A stretch of 47,149 nt of DNA from Eubacterium sp. (GCA_017433615.1 JAFRGW010000136.1:1-47149), one strand, 5' to 3'; shown: positions 25,834 to 34,744, counted from the first letter of the stretch. Program-made: numbers and translations. The notes: generated by a model from the sequence alone, not told the origin.

Positions 25834-27468
25834 TCACATCAGCGGAGCGATCAGTTTCATCACACTTCCCATCAACTTATAGGAAATCTTCTCCTTCCTG
25901 ATGGACTCCCGTGTTACCTTTCGGCACTTCGCCAGTGTCTCCTGGAAATCCTGCTCGATATCAGCGATACATTCATTTTTATAGAGATACGCCGCACACT
26001 CGAAATGATGATACAGACTTCTGTAGTCCATATTGATCGTGCCGACGACTGCTTTCTCATCATCGCTGACAACCACCTTGGCATGTATAAATCCCGGTGT
26101 ATATTCGTAGATCTTTACGCCTGCTTCCGTCAGTTCGCGGTAATGCGTCTTGGCCAGGGCGAATGCCATCTTCTTATCCGGAATGCCCGGCAGAATCAGT
26201 TTCACTTCCACGCCGCGCTGTGCGGCATATTTCATGGCACCCGCCAGTTCTCCGTCAAGGATCAGATACGGTGTCATGATATGAACATAGCTGCCGGCCC
26301 GGTTCAACATATCCATATAAACTGTCTCGCCGACCTTGTAGCTGTCCATCGGGTTGTCACAGTACGGGATGACATAGCCGTCCAGCGGTCCTGATAAAAC
26401 CGGTTCCGTCACACCGCTGCGCTCTTCTCTGCCGCTTTCCAGATACGGCAGAAATTCCGCACTCTCTTCATCGATATTCCACATCTGCAGGAACATCAGC
26501 GTCAGACTCTGCACCGCGTCACCCTGCAGCATCACAGCCGTATCCTTCCAGTGACCGAACCGCTCGATCCTGTTAATGTATTCATCTGCCAGATTGACAC
26601 CGCCGGTAAATCCTGTCTTTCCGTCAATGACAAGAATCTTCCTGTGATCACGATAATTATAGTGGGTGGAAAGCACGGGTTTAATCGGTGAAAACGGCTT
26701 TGCGTGAATACCGCGCTGCTCAAGGAGTTTCCAGTAATCCGGCGGCAGTGTGGACATCTCGCACATGCCGTCATACATCACGCGGACATCAACGCCTTCC
26801 GCCGCCTTCCGCAGCAAAATCTCCAGAATCTTTCCCCACATGTATCCTTCTTCAACGATAAAATACTCCATGAAAATGAAACGCTCTGCCTTCTCAAGTT
26901 CTTCGAGCATCGCTTCGAATTTATCTTCACCGAGCGGGAAATACTTTACCTTCGTCTGGTCAAATGCCGGAAAACAGCCGCTGTGATTGAGGTATTTGAC
27001 CAAATCGTCCGTGTCGCCCCCGTCTTTCTCCAGCGCGTCCATTACTTCTTCAGAATGATCCAGATATGCTCTGGTTTCTTTAATCAGTTCCGCCTCACGT
27101 TCCATGATCTTCCGATGCCCGGGATTGCTCTGCGTGTAAAAAAACATGATCGCACCGGGAATCGGAATAATGGACAAAAGCAGCATCCACGTCAGTTTTC
27201 CGGAGGCATCGATGTCACAGTTGAACAGATAAATCTCCATGACAAGCATAAAGATTGTCAGCGCTGCCCGTATGATTTTCACATGCTCATAAAGGAAGAA
27301 GTAAATACTGACGATCAGCGCAACTTCCAGCACGAGAAGAACTGCAATGATCATGAATCTGCTGAAGATCAGCGAAAGGAGTCCTTTCTTTCTCGGCTTT
27401 GCCAGACGGCAGACTACTTCATCACCGGCGAAATCTTCCATGCGCTTTTCTCTTTTATTATCACTCAT
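25834..27468 (-). CDS. cls: Cardiolipin synthase (phospholipase D family)
   Basis: The 544-aa protein has N-terminal membrane segments (LLSLIFSRFMIIAVLLVLEV and LTWMLLLSIIPIPGAIMFFY) and two phospholipase D HKD motifs: HRKILVIDGKTGFTGG and HAKVVVSDDEKAVVGTINMD. It condenses two phosphatidylglycerols, or related lipids, to cardiolipin at the inner face of the membrane. Length and motif spacing fit ClsA-type enzymes of Firmicutes. GGGAG lies eight bases before the ATG. It is a single-gene unit. Confidence 0.93.
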   Translation of the reverse strand: MSDNKREKRMEDFAGDEVVCRLAKPRKKGLLSLIFSRFMIIAVLLVLEVALIVSIYFFLYEHVKIIRAALTIFMLVMEIYLFNCDIDASGKLTWMLLLSIIPIPGAIMFFYTQSNPGHRKIMEREAELIKETRAYLDHSEEVMDALEKDGGDTDDLVKYLNHSGCFPAFDQTKVKYFPLGEDKFEAMLEELEKAERFIFMEYFIVEEGYMWGKILEILLRKAAEGVDVRVMYDGMCEMSTLPPDYWKLLEQRGIHAKPFSPIKPVLSTHYNYRDHRKILVIDGKTGFTGGVNLADEYINRIERFGHWKDTAVMLQGDAVQSLTLMFLQMWNIDEESAEFLPYLESGREERSGVTEPVLSGPLDGYVIPYCDNPMDSYKVGETVYMDMLNRAGSYVHIMTPYLILDGELAGAMKYAAQRGVEVKLILPGIPDKKMAFALAKTHYRELTEAGVKIYEYTPGFIHAKVVVSDDEKAVVGTINMDYRSLYHHFECAAYLYKNECIADIEQDFQETLAKCRKVTRESIRKEKISYKLMGSVMKLIAPLM

Positions 27469-27758
27469 AATTTTACTCCCGTTTATCTTACGGCATCATC
27501 TACAATGGCAGCGGTTCTTTAGCAAAACAGCTCGCCTGCCTTCTGTGCAAACCGCTTTCCACAAAGAATAAAGTAGTCTTTATAGTGCTCCATTTCATTA
27601 TGTGCTTCCACATATAAAATCCTCGTTGCATTCCGCAATCGAAATTGATTTTGAAATATTTTAACTTTCTTACCTATATAGTTTACTACATTTTATCGGT
27701 TTTCCCAAGCCACGAAAAAAACAATCACTCTGGTAAATCGTGATCTCCGATCACGCGC
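27469..27758. other. Non-coding stretch, nothing recognised
   Basis: AT-rich sequence upstream of the cls gene without a believable reading frame or clear promoter. It leads into the palindrome-rich region that follows. Confidence 0.5.
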
Positions 27759-27800
27759 GAGCTGCGCGGCGCACTCTGTGCGCCTTCCACTGCGCAGCTC
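27759..27800. repeat. Nested GC-rich palindrome
   Basis: GAGCTGCGC (27759-27767) pairs with GCGCAGCTC (27792-27800), and inside it GGCGCAC-TCT-GTGCGCC (27768-27784) is a perfect hairpin. A further palindrome, ACGTCCACTGGACGT, follows near 27840. A similar GCGCGAGCTGCGC core occurs at about 40878. Confidence 0.75.
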
Positions 27801-27872
27801 TGCGATGTCTCCGCTTCGCTTCGGTCGACGCAGAAACAGACGTCCACTGGACGTCATGCGCCGCCGGAGGCT

Positions 27873-27968
27873 CATTCTTCAACGCGGCTTTAAACCCATG
27901 TTGAAGACGAATTTGTTTTGCGCATTCCTCTCATGACTGAAGTCACGAGTATCCTGCGTTGAAGAATG
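27873..27968. repeat. 96-bp segment bounded by 13-bp perfect inverted repeats
   Basis: CATTCTTCAACGC (27873-27885) and its complement (27956-27968) enclose non-coding sequence with a small TGACT-gaAGTCA hairpin. It abuts the remnant of an XRE gene and may be a small mobile element end. Confidence 0.55.
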
Positions 27969-28168
27969 AAAGCGGCAGCCGCGGACAGAACCGCGTCGAA
28001 ATCCTTGACCGGATCGCCCGGCATTACCGGATCACGCTGGACGAGCTGCTGCACAACGACTATTCTGCACTTCGCAAAACCATCGAATCAATCGGCCGGA
28101 AAATATCTGACCCGGAAAATCAGCTTTTATCTGACCTGTCTCCTGTTTCCAGATGTTCAGATTCTTGA
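27959..28168 (+). pseudogene. Remnant of an XRE-family regulator
   Basis: The 69-aa frame contains NRVEILDRIARHYRITLDEL followed by LHNDYSALRK, which matches the segment just after the helix-turn-helix of many clostridial XRE regulators. The DNA-binding helices themselves are missing: upstream sequence is the 96-bp inverted-repeat segment instead. It has no ribosome binding site. The most likely reading is a gene truncated at its 5' end by rearrangement. The following 28169-28410 holds no gene that I can support. Confidence 0.5.
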
Positions 28169-28410
28169 CATCATACATATGGTTCTCCACCTCCGGGTTT
28201 TTAATACCTGTCAGCTGCAGTTATGGCGTCGACTCCATATCCTTATGATAAATGCGCTTTGACGTGAAATGCAACAGATGCGCTTTCGGTATGCATGCCG
28301 GTTTCTTCATATATTTCATTCGGAGCACCATTTCCGCCCGACATGAAAACAGCGGCCTGCATTACGCAAGCCGCCCTGCTGTCCGGAGTCTTGATTGCAT
28401 TTTCATTACG

Positions 28411-28492
28411 CCAGCCGTCCGGTCAACGGAGAACCTTCGTCATGCCAGCTGCCCCGTCAACGGAGAACCTTCGTCATACCAGCTGTCTGATC
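28411..28492. repeat. 34-bp tandem repeat, about 2.4 copies
   Basis: Units beginning CCAGC start at 28411, 28445 and 28479, with the shared block GTCAACGGAGAACCTTCGTC in the first two. The third, partial unit lies in the last codons of the threonine aldolase gene. Confidence 0.8.
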
Positions 28493-29526
28493 ATCCGAAG
28501 CAGTTTTTCAACGTCCTCCTGCTTTGTTCCCCAGTCCGTCGCAAACCGAATAACTGCATGGGTGTCGTCGTATTTTTCCCAGTATTCATATAATACTGTT
28601 TCTCCGAGCTGTTCGAGCTGTCTGTTTTCCATGACGCAGAATACCTGATTGGTCGGTGATCCAAAGCACAGACGGTATCCCTGCTGCTGCAGGCCTTCGC
28701 GGATCCTGTCCGCCGCCCGGATAGCCGGTTCGCCGATCTTCAGATACAGATCATCGCGGAACAGTTCGTCAAACTGGAGGCCGAGCAGCCGCCCCTTTGC
28801 GAGAACTGCGCCGTGCTGCTTCATGACTGTAAAGAAATGCGGCAGTCTGTCAGGATCCGGCACGACGACTGCTTCGCCGAGCAGGGCGCCGCATTTTGTC
28901 CCGCCGATATAGAAAGCGTCGCAGAGTGATGCCAGGTCTACAAGCGTGACATCGTTTTCCGGGCAGGCGAGCGCATAGGCCAGTCTTGCCCCGTCCAGAT
29001 ACAGCGGAATCTGATAAGCGTTACAGATTTCCCGGAGTTCTTTCAACTCAGCTTTCGAGTAAAGCGTCCCGTATTCTGTGGGATGTGAGATGTAAACCAT
29101 ACCGGGCATGACCATGTGTGGATGGTTCGGATCCTGCCAATAATCCGACAGGTATTGTCCGAGTACCTCCGGACTGATCTTCCCGTTTTCCTGCGGCAGT
29201 GCGAGGACTTTGTGTCCTGCCGCTTCAATCGCGCCGCCTTCATGCAGACTGATATGGCCGGTCTCCGCAGCGACAACGCCCTGCCAGGAACGCAGAAATG
29301 CATCGATCACCGTTGCATTTGTCTGGGTGCCGCCGACCAGAAATTCCACCTCTGCCTGCGGACATGCGCAGGCCTTTCGAATCCTGTCCTTTGCGGATGC
29401 CGTGATCGGATCCGCGCCGTACCCGGATGTCTGCATCTCATTGGTTTCAGTCAGACGCTGCAGGATTGCCGGATGCGCACCTTTCATATAGTCTGACGCA
29501 AATGCCAGTTTTTTCGTATTTGTCAT
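28474..29526 (-). CDS. ltaE: Low-specificity L-threonine aldolase
   Basis: The 350-aa protein is a fold-type I PLP enzyme of the threonine aldolase family: FASDYMKGAHP at the start, VGGTQTNATV, ETGHISLHEGGAIE, the Asp of LDGARLAYAL and the PLP-binding lysine in FYIGGTKCGALLGEA. It splits L-threonine or allo-threonine into glycine and acetaldehyde. Length is normal. The ribosome binding site is weak (AGAAAG). The final codons coincide with the edge of a 34-bp tandem repeat. Confidence 0.92.
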   Translation of the reverse strand: MTNTKKLAFASDYMKGAHPAILQRLTETNEMQTSGYGADPITASAKDRIRKACACPQAEVEFLVGGTQTNATVIDAFLRSWQGVVAAETGHISLHEGGAIEAAGHKVLALPQENGKISPEVLGQYLSDYWQDPNHPHMVMPGMVYISHPTEYGTLYSKAELKELREICNAYQIPLYLDGARLAYALACPENDVTLVDLASLCDAFYIGGTKCGALLGEAVVVPDPDRLPHFFTVMKQHGAVLAKGRLLGLQFDELFRDDLYLKIGEPAIRAADRIREGLQQQGYRLCFGSPTNQVFCVMENRQLEQLGETVLYEYWEKYDDTHAVIRFATDWGTKQEDVEKLLRMIRQLV

Positions 29527-29663
29527 TGTATTTTCTTTCTATATCTCTGCAATCGGTTTTGTTAATTTTTCTTCAGATGTCCTGACCGCCTGCCGATCTC
29601 GCACTCATGCGCCGCAAAGACTGTGCTAAAATCTCCGAAGTTTATTATCTGAACGCAGCCGAT

Positions 29664-30494
29664 TTACAGATTGGACAATCCTTTATCTGCGTAACTGCCC
29701 GAAGTCCCGGTAGCTTTTCCTTTTCCGCTCAGGTATGTTTTCAGATTCGCAGATGATACCGGATAGAATTTCGGATATTTTAAGCCTGAAAGGTATGTGG
29801 CTTCCATCTGCGCAGCCTCATCCTCCGACAAATACGGGGCGAAGAAACTCGTCACGGATTTCACACCCTTCGCACGAGAGAAAGAATAAATGGATGTAAT
29901 CGCTTTTCCACGCGTCCTGCCAAAAATCAGCTGTTTCTTTGAATTGATTGCTTCGAATGTGTCGAGTCCCGGGCCGTACTGATACTGCTTCAGTCCACTC
30001 TTATAATATAAAATAACGCCCTTCCGCTCCGGATGAAAATCGGTCCCATTCGGAACAATATCCTCGACAATCACCTCGTTAATGCCATTTCCGTCGATAT
30101 CCACGGCAGCAAAGACAGCTGTAGGCCAGTCCAGCTTCTTGATCGCTTTCCTGTATTTTGCATAAACCTTTTTTCTGGACGCCGTGACTGTTACTTTGCA
30201 TTTCAGGCACTTTTTACCCACTTTCGCGGTGATGACAGCTTTGCCTTCCTTTAATGCAGTGACTTTTCCGTTTTTGTTAACCTTGGCCACACTTTTCTTT
30301 GAGGATGACCATTTTATCTTTTTCTTTGTACCTTTAACAGAAAGCCGCACTGTTTTTCCTGCTTCCAGCGTGACTGCTTTCCGGCTGATCTTTGCTGCCG
30401 CCTGCGCTGACTGCGGTGTGACAGCCAGAATCGCCGCCAGCATAAACATAACTGCCAGCATGCGGGTCTTTTTCAATAAAGCTGCTAATTTCAT
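29664..30494 (-). CDS. Secreted protein with Big2 (Ig-like) domain
   Basis: The 276-aa product has a signal peptide (LAVMFMLAAILAVTPQSAQA) and then a bacterial Ig-like domain 2 (about residues 35-105: VTLEAGKTVRLSV, IKWSSSKKSVAKVNKNG, KVTALKEGKAVITAKV). The C-terminal 170 residues are unrecognised; the segment FAAVDIDGNGINEVIVED resembles the calcium-loop-like repeats seen in extracellular proteins. GGAGGGGAG lies just upstream of the ATG. It is 28 bases after the HAD remnant, perhaps within the same transcript. Confidence 0.82.
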   Translation of the reverse strand: MKLAALLKKTRMLAVMFMLAAILAVTPQSAQAAAKISRKAVTLEAGKTVRLSVKGTKKKIKWSSSKKSVAKVNKNGKVTALKEGKAVITAKVGKKCLKCKVTVTASRKKVYAKYRKAIKKLDWPTAVFAAVDIDGNGINEVIVEDIVPNGTDFHPERKGVILYYKSGLKQYQYGPGLDTFEAINSKKQLIFGRTRGKAITSIYSFSRAKGVKSVTSFFAPYLSEDEAAQMEATYLSGLKYPKFYPVSSANLKTYLSGKGKATGTSGSYADKGLSNL

Positions 30495-30522
30495 GCATCT
30501 CCCCTCCTTACTCTAATTATCC

Positions 30523-30978
30523 TTACTCCAGATTCTGCAGGGAAACCGGCACTGACCATTTCCCGTCCGCACTGACTTTCGCTGTGTAAATCTCACAGTT
30601 TCCGACATACTTAGACCAGTATCCGCCATTTGAATCAGGCGTCAGATACCCCAGCGCCTCTGCAGCCCGGACATTTTCCTCTGTATCATCGATAAATAAA
30701 CAGGACTCCGGCTCCAAGTGAAAGCTGTCGAGAAAACACTTGAACACCTGCGGGTCCGGCTTTGTCATACCGACGCGGAAAGACACAAGGCCGCCGTCCA
30801 TATATGGCATAAATGCCAGCGATTCTCCGCATTCATCATACGCCTTCTTCGAATAGTTGGAGAGATAATAAACTCCGTAACCGGCATTTTTTAATTGCTG
30901 TACAAGAGGGATCGCATAATCCCTGATCACAAGGCTTCCGGTCTTTCCTACTTTTTCAGGTAAAACGTCAGAAAACAT
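30523..30978 (-). pseudogene. 5'-truncated HAD hydrolase
   Basis: The 151-aa frame keeps HAD motif II (VYYLSNYS), motif III (MTKPDPQVF) and motif IV (CLFIDDTEENVRAA), but the first 70-80 residues with the nucleophile DxDxT motif are missing. Its only start overlaps the end of the DUF1294 gene by 31 bases and has no ribosome binding site. The enzyme cannot be catalytic in the usual way. I read it as a gene that lost its 5' part through a deletion joining it to DUF1294. Its last 30 residues (GNCEIYTAKVSADGKW) are also unusual. Confidence 0.65.
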
Positions 30979-31223
30979 ACGATCGCAATCTGCAGAATCA
31001 ATATCACCGGCACCCCATATTTAAACGCCGGTTTCTGCGTCTTGTGATGAAATGTATTCATCGCCAGCAGCCCGCCGACCGAGCCGCCGATGATCGATAA
31101 ACCAAACAAAACCGCTTCTCTGATTCTCCAACGATTGTGAACTGCTTTCCACTTGTCAATTCCGAAGATGAAAAATGTGATTACATTAATTACCGCTATG
31201 TATATAATAACTGTCTTATTCAC
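30948..31223 (-). CDS. DUF1294 membrane protein
   Basis: This 91-aa protein with two to three membrane helices fits DUF1294: FFIFGIDKWKAVHNRWRIRE, LSIIGGSVGGLLAMNTFHHK and KPAFKYGVPVIL. Its function is unknown. The start is GTG at 31223, overlapping the TGA of the preceding MmcQ gene by four bases, with GGAGG five bases upstream. A long upstream extension of the frame is only a shadow of the MmcQ gene. Confidence 0.85.
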   Translation of the reverse strand: MNKTVIIYIAVINVITFFIFGIDKWKAVHNRWRIREAVLFGLSIIGGSVGGLLAMNTFHHKTQKPAFKYGVPVILILQIAIVCFLTFYLKK

Positions 31224-31987
31224 AGTTCCTCCACCTGCCGTTTCAGTGCCGCGCTCAGGGTATTCGGGATTCCCCTTGGCCCGCGAACTGCATAAATACC
31301 ATACTTCTCTTTCAGCACTTCGAAGGTAAAACGTTTCCGGTCGTACCGCTTCTGCAGCCGGATCTTCATCAGTGCTTTGATGGTCAGCTTCTGATTCTCG
31401 TACCGGTACGGGATATCTGTCTCTGTGACTTTGCATTTATAGAGGATCGCTGATACCGGAGCAGCAACATACATATAAACGGTATCGCCTTTTTTGATGC
31501 CGGCTCCCTGTTTCCAGTCAATTTCTTTCGCATCATCAAATGCGTGCTCTATATCGTAATATTTCGGGTTGGCCGGAATGATCCATTCCTTCGGCGGGCG
31601 CACCTTTTCTTTCTTTTTGGCGGAAGCTGTCGCCAGAAAACTCATATCGATCAGGCCGCGCACACGCTGCTCACTTACTGTTCCATCCAGCAGGACAGAA
31701 ACCCAGTGCTGCTTATTCATGTGGTATCCCGGAAAGATACCCTCATCCTGAATCAGCATATCCCTGAAAAACAGATCGTCAATCTTCAGGTTGATTACAT
31801 CAACAACAGCATTGCCCGGCAGCCCAAGCTTTGAAGCCGGAACGCCTGCGGTCAATGCGAACCACTTGTTGTTATCCTCGTGGCGGAAGACCGCATAATC
31901 AGGATATCGCTTCCAGAGATATTCCGGCTTCGTACCGTATTTCTTTTTAATGTAGTCTGTTATACGCTTTCGATCTGGTATACTCAT
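31220..31987 (-). CDS. MmcQ/YjbR-domain protein with C-terminal EVE/PUA-like domain
   Basis: The roughly 255-aa protein joins an N-terminal MmcQ/YjbR domain (residues 1-120: ITDYIKKKYGTKPEYLWKRY, YAVFRHEDNNKWFAL, NLKIDDLFFRDM, GYHMNKQHWVSV) to a C-terminal PUA-like EVE domain (about 135-255: WIIPANPKYYDIEHAFDDA, IDWKQ, GDTVYMYVAAPVSAILYKCKV). Both domains are linked with nucleic-acid or modified-base binding, so a role in recognising modified nucleic acid is plausible but unproved. I start it at 31987, where family proteins begin; the open frame adds 16 residues. It is coupled to DUF1294 downstream. Confidence 0.85.
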   Translation of the reverse strand: MSIPDRKRITDYIKKKYGTKPEYLWKRYPDYAVFRHEDNNKWFALTAGVPASKLGLPGNAVVDVINLKIDDLFFRDMLIQDEGIFPGYHMNKQHWVSVLLDGTVSEQRVRGLIDMSFLATASAKKKEKVRPPKEWIIPANPKYYDIEHAFDDAKEIDWKQGAGIKKGDTVYMYVAAPVSAILYKCKVTETDIPYRYENQKLTIKALMKIRLQKRYDRKRFTFEVLKEKYGIYAVRGPRGIPNTLSAALKRQVEEL

Positions 31988-32132
31988 CTGTTTGCCCTGT
32001 TTATCGCTGATTCGCGCGTTTTTCTCCCGCGGCATTCACGACATTCCTAAATGCTTCTCCTTAGTTCATATCTTTCATTCCAATGCGTCCAGCATCTGCG
32101 ATGCATTGTCTTTCGGCTTAACTGCTCCGTTT

Positions 32133-32789
32133 TTATCGGTTCATCAACCACGCAAATCCTTTTGCCGTTCGGAGATCCGGCTCTTTAAAATGATTCCCTT
32201 TGTTCCATTCCAAAATGCATTCTTTCCCTTCTTTCTTCAGAATGCTTTCAGCCTCCCGGATTTTATCTCCTACCTGTGACATCACGGGATTTTTTGTCCG
32301 TTCCTCACGGTCTCCCAGACTCAGATAAACGGCATCTGTTCTGATCCTGTTTTCCATCATATATCTGGTAAAATCCGGAAACCAGATTGAAGGGGAAACC
32401 GCAGCGATTCCGTCAAACCAATCCGTCTGATACCCCGTCCACAGCGCAAATAATCCGGCCAGTGAGTATCCTCCGATGTAAATCTTCTCAAAAGACTTTT
32501 CACGCTTGTCTGACAGACACGGCAGAACTGTATCTTTCAGAAATTGCAGTGATTCCGCAGCACCATCTCCGAAATCTTCACTGCCAAATACCGCCGGTGC
32601 CGTCCATGGTGAAAGATCACGGTTCCAGCTTCGCACCTTAACTGTCTTCAGACAAAAATGCGGTCCTCCGGATAATTCCCGGATGAATGCGACTTCATTT
32701 TCAATCACTTCCAGATCATGATCATCCACCATCTGAATCAGAAGTGTATCCGCATCCGGCTCCCCGTATGTTTGTATTTCAAAGCTCAT
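32133..32789 (-). CDS. Alpha/beta-hydrolase-fold esterase
   Basis: The 218-aa protein has the nucleophile elbow GYSLAG (serine), a later Asp in YLSLGDREERTKNP and a His in EWNKGNHFKEPD, the order of an alpha/beta-hydrolase of the esterase D/enterochelin-esterase-like type. The substrate is unknown. It ends before a 140-base gap in front of the MmcQ gene and starts 12 bases downstream of the C-GCAxxG-C-C gene, so these two are probably co-transcribed. Confidence 0.8.
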   Translation of the reverse strand: MSFEIQTYGEPDADTLLIQMVDDHDLEVIENEVAFIRELSGGPHFCLKTVKVRSWNRDLSPWTAPAVFGSEDFGDGAAESLQFLKDTVLPCLSDKREKSFEKIYIGGYSLAGLFALWTGYQTDWFDGIAAVSPSIWFPDFTRYMMENRIRTDAVYLSLGDREERTKNPVMSQVGDKIREAESILKKEGKECILEWNKGNHFKEPDLRTAKGFAWLMNR

Positions 32790-32801
32790 AGCAGTGTTCT
32801 C

Positions 32802-33299
32802 TCATTTGTAGCGTTCTTCCAATATCTCAGCTGCGCACTTCACCAGTTCAGCGCAGGGACGTTTCCTGTAATATGCTTCTGTTCTTTCTTCCGGCACATG
32901 GGACATACCGCTGCCGACGGTTTCACTGCGGCTGGCTTCACTGTCACCGGTTTCGCTGCCGACGTCTTTATCCAATCCCAGTAATTCGCGGCAGATAATT
33001 GACCCGTTCTGCGCACGGAAATATTCCGCAAGCGCCTGAACTTCCGCATAATTTTCAGCCTTCTTTTCTCTGTCGGAACCAACTGCGGCACCCGTTTCAA
33101 GCCCTGCTACCAGAAGCATACCGGAAACTGCTCCGCACACTTCCCGCATGCGGCCCATGCCGCCTCCGAATGACGCTGCAATCCGCATCGCCAGATCCTG
33201 ATCCAGATTATAATCTTCGGCAAATGCCCCGAAAACTGACTGTGAACAGTTGAACCCTTCTTTAAAAAGAGCAACTGCCTTCTCTGCATATTTTCCCAT
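32802..33299 (-). CDS. C-GCAxxG-C-C family protein
   Basis: The 165-aa protein has the family spacing of Cys residues: FNCSQSVFGAF, ASFGGGMGRMREVCGAVSGM, IICRELLG and RPCAELVKCAAEIL. These proteins are thought to bind a redox or metal group; their function is unproved. The region 110-140 contains a Ser/Glu-rich insert (SETGDSEASRSETVGSGM) encoded by imperfect short DNA repeats, probably a recent expansion. The ribosome binding site is weak. Confidence 0.88.
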   Translation of the reverse strand: MGKYAEKAVALFKEGFNCSQSVFGAFAEDYNLDQDLAMRIAASFGGGMGRMREVCGAVSGMLLVAGLETGAAVGSDREKKAENYAEVQALAEYFRAQNGSIICRELLGLDKDVGSETGDSEASRSETVGSGMSHVPEERTEAYYRKRPCAELVKCAAEILEERYK

Positions 33300-33343
33300 A
33301 ATCTATTCTCTTCTATTGCTGCTGTGTTTTCGATCTCATTCTA

Positions 33344-33685
33344 TTATTGCCATGTCTTCCAGACGTCAGGTGCATATCCGACAGTGGCCTGACGGCCATT
33401 CCGGACAACCGGCTGACGAATGACACGCTGGTTTTCCATTACCTTATCCGCACGTTCATCTGCGGAAATGTAGGTGACCAGCGCAAGCAGATCTTTGTCT
33501 TTGCAGTTCGGATCAATCATCGCATCTACGCCGCCAACAGCCTGCATCACCGAATTAAATTCGCCCTTGCTGAGCCCCTTCTCTTTCAGATCAATAAACT
33601 GAATCTTAATGCCGCGCTCTTTGAAAAAGCGCTCTGCTTTTCGTGTATCAGAACTTTTCTTCGTCCCGAAAATTTGAATATTCAT
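33344..33685 (-). CDS. ArsC/Spx-family protein without the catalytic Cys
   Basis: The 113-aa protein has the ArsC/Spx fold: IQIFGTKKSSDTRKAERFF, IDLKEKGLSKGEF, VVRNGRQATVGYAPDVW. Where arsenate reductases have C-x-x-C or a single Cys, this one has Ser-Ser (KKSSDTRK), so it cannot be a standard arsenate reductase. A role as a regulator or binding protein is likelier. AGGAG lies eight bases before the ATG at 33685; it begins 30 bases after the MazG-like gene. Confidence 0.85.
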   Translation of the reverse strand: MNIQIFGTKKSSDTRKAERFFKERGIKIQFIDLKEKGLSKGEFNSVMQAVGGVDAMIDPNCKDKDLLALVTYISADERADKVMENQRVIRQPVVRNGRQATVGYAPDVWKTWQ

Positions 33686-33714
33686 GCGTGTTTCTCCTGC
33701 GATTCTGCGCATTA

Positions 33715-34035
33715 TCACAATTTATCGTACTTATCCGCTCTGCCTATGGCCTTTTCCACAGGATATTTTCGTTCGTTCTGTTCCATCTTACTGTTGACGA
33801 TTTCATCCACATCCAGCCCCAGCTTATCGAGCATATCCTGACAGTATACAATGACATCTGCCAGTTCTTCTTTCACCTGTTCCAGATTATAATTATCATC
33901 TGACCACTGGAAACATTCCAGCAGCTCATTTGCTTCGATGGAGATGGATTTAGCGAGATTCGCCGGTGAATGAAACTGATCCCAGTCGCGGTCTTCTGTG
34001 AATTTTCTGATGCGGTCGATGGTTTTCTGTTTCAT
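33715..34035 (-). CDS. MazG-like nucleotide pyrophosphohydrolase
   Basis: The 106-aa protein shows the MazG/dUTPase-like EExxE...ExxD pattern: LAKSISIEANELLECFQW and KEELADVIVYCQDMLDKLG. Such enzymes hydrolyse NTPs, especially non-canonical or toxic ones, to NMP and pyrophosphate. GGAG lies six bases before the ATG at 34035. It forms a probable pair with the ArsC-like gene downstream. Confidence 0.9.
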   Translation of the reverse strand: MKQKTIDRIRKFTEDRDWDQFHSPANLAKSISIEANELLECFQWSDDNYNLEQVKEELADVIVYCQDMLDKLGLDVDEIVNSKMEQNERKYPVEKAIGRADKYDKL

Positions 34036-34110
34036 AATTACTCCACTACTTCTGTCTTTATTAGTAAATTGTGATTTTGTCGCGTTATATACGATCATCT
34101 GCCATTGTAT

Positions 34111-34734
34111 TTACCCTGCAGTATTGTAATTTCTAAATCTTTTCTGCATGAGCACCCTGACCACCCGGTACAGGGCTGCCAGTCCGATGCAAAGCACTGC
34201 GATGATCGCAAACCACATGACAATTACAGAAGCCGGCTGGTCATAGACCTGCAGGAAGAAATACGGGCCGTCGATCAGACGCACTGCATTCAAAAACAGA
34301 CAGATCAGGCCGTAGAGCATCGTTGCTGAAGCCGGCAGGAAAACAACTGTTTTCCCCGGCAGTTCAGATTTTTCGAGAAACAGCAGTGATATAACTGACA
34401 GCAGCGGAGCAATCAGATGGTTGATTGGCGCCACATTTTCCAGAAAATAATATGCAATGCCGCCCTCAGGTGCCAGGACAAATGCCGCGATCAGGAATGT
34501 CACCGTAAGTCCCACCGCGCTGACAAAATGTATGGCTGTCAGCTTTTTGGAGATTTCCCGGCCCCTGCAGAGGGTCACGAGAATTGCAGCGGATACCAGA
34601 AGCTGCAGTACGTTGCTGTCGATCGTGTACCACACAAAGAGCCCCGCGCCGAAGACGGAAATATCATGGATCAGCGCGATCACTTCCAGAACAACTAGTA
34701 TTAGATTGACGATAAAAACCGGTTTTTTCAACAT
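34111..34734 (-). CDS. Pr6Pr-family membrane protein
   Basis: This 207-aa protein has six hydrophobic segments in the arrangement of Pr6Pr proteins: FVWYTIDSNVLQLLVSAA, the conserved NHLIAPLLS in the middle, and a last pair of helices. Its function is unknown. The start at 34734 lies 11 bases after the preceding lipoprotein's stop; the nearest Shine-Dalgarno (GGAG) overlaps that stop, indicating translational coupling. Confidence 0.7.
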   Translation of the reverse strand: MLKKPVFIVNLILVVLEVIALIHDISVFGAGLFVWYTIDSNVLQLLVSAAILVTLCRGREISKKLTAIHFVSAVGLTVTFLIAAFVLAPEGGIAYYFLENVAPINHLIAPLLSVISLLFLEKSELPGKTVVFLPASATMLYGLICLFLNAVRLIDGPYFFLQVYDQPASVIVMWFAIIAVLCIGLAALYRVVRVLMQKRFRNYNTAG

Positions 34735-34744
34735 GGTATTTCTG

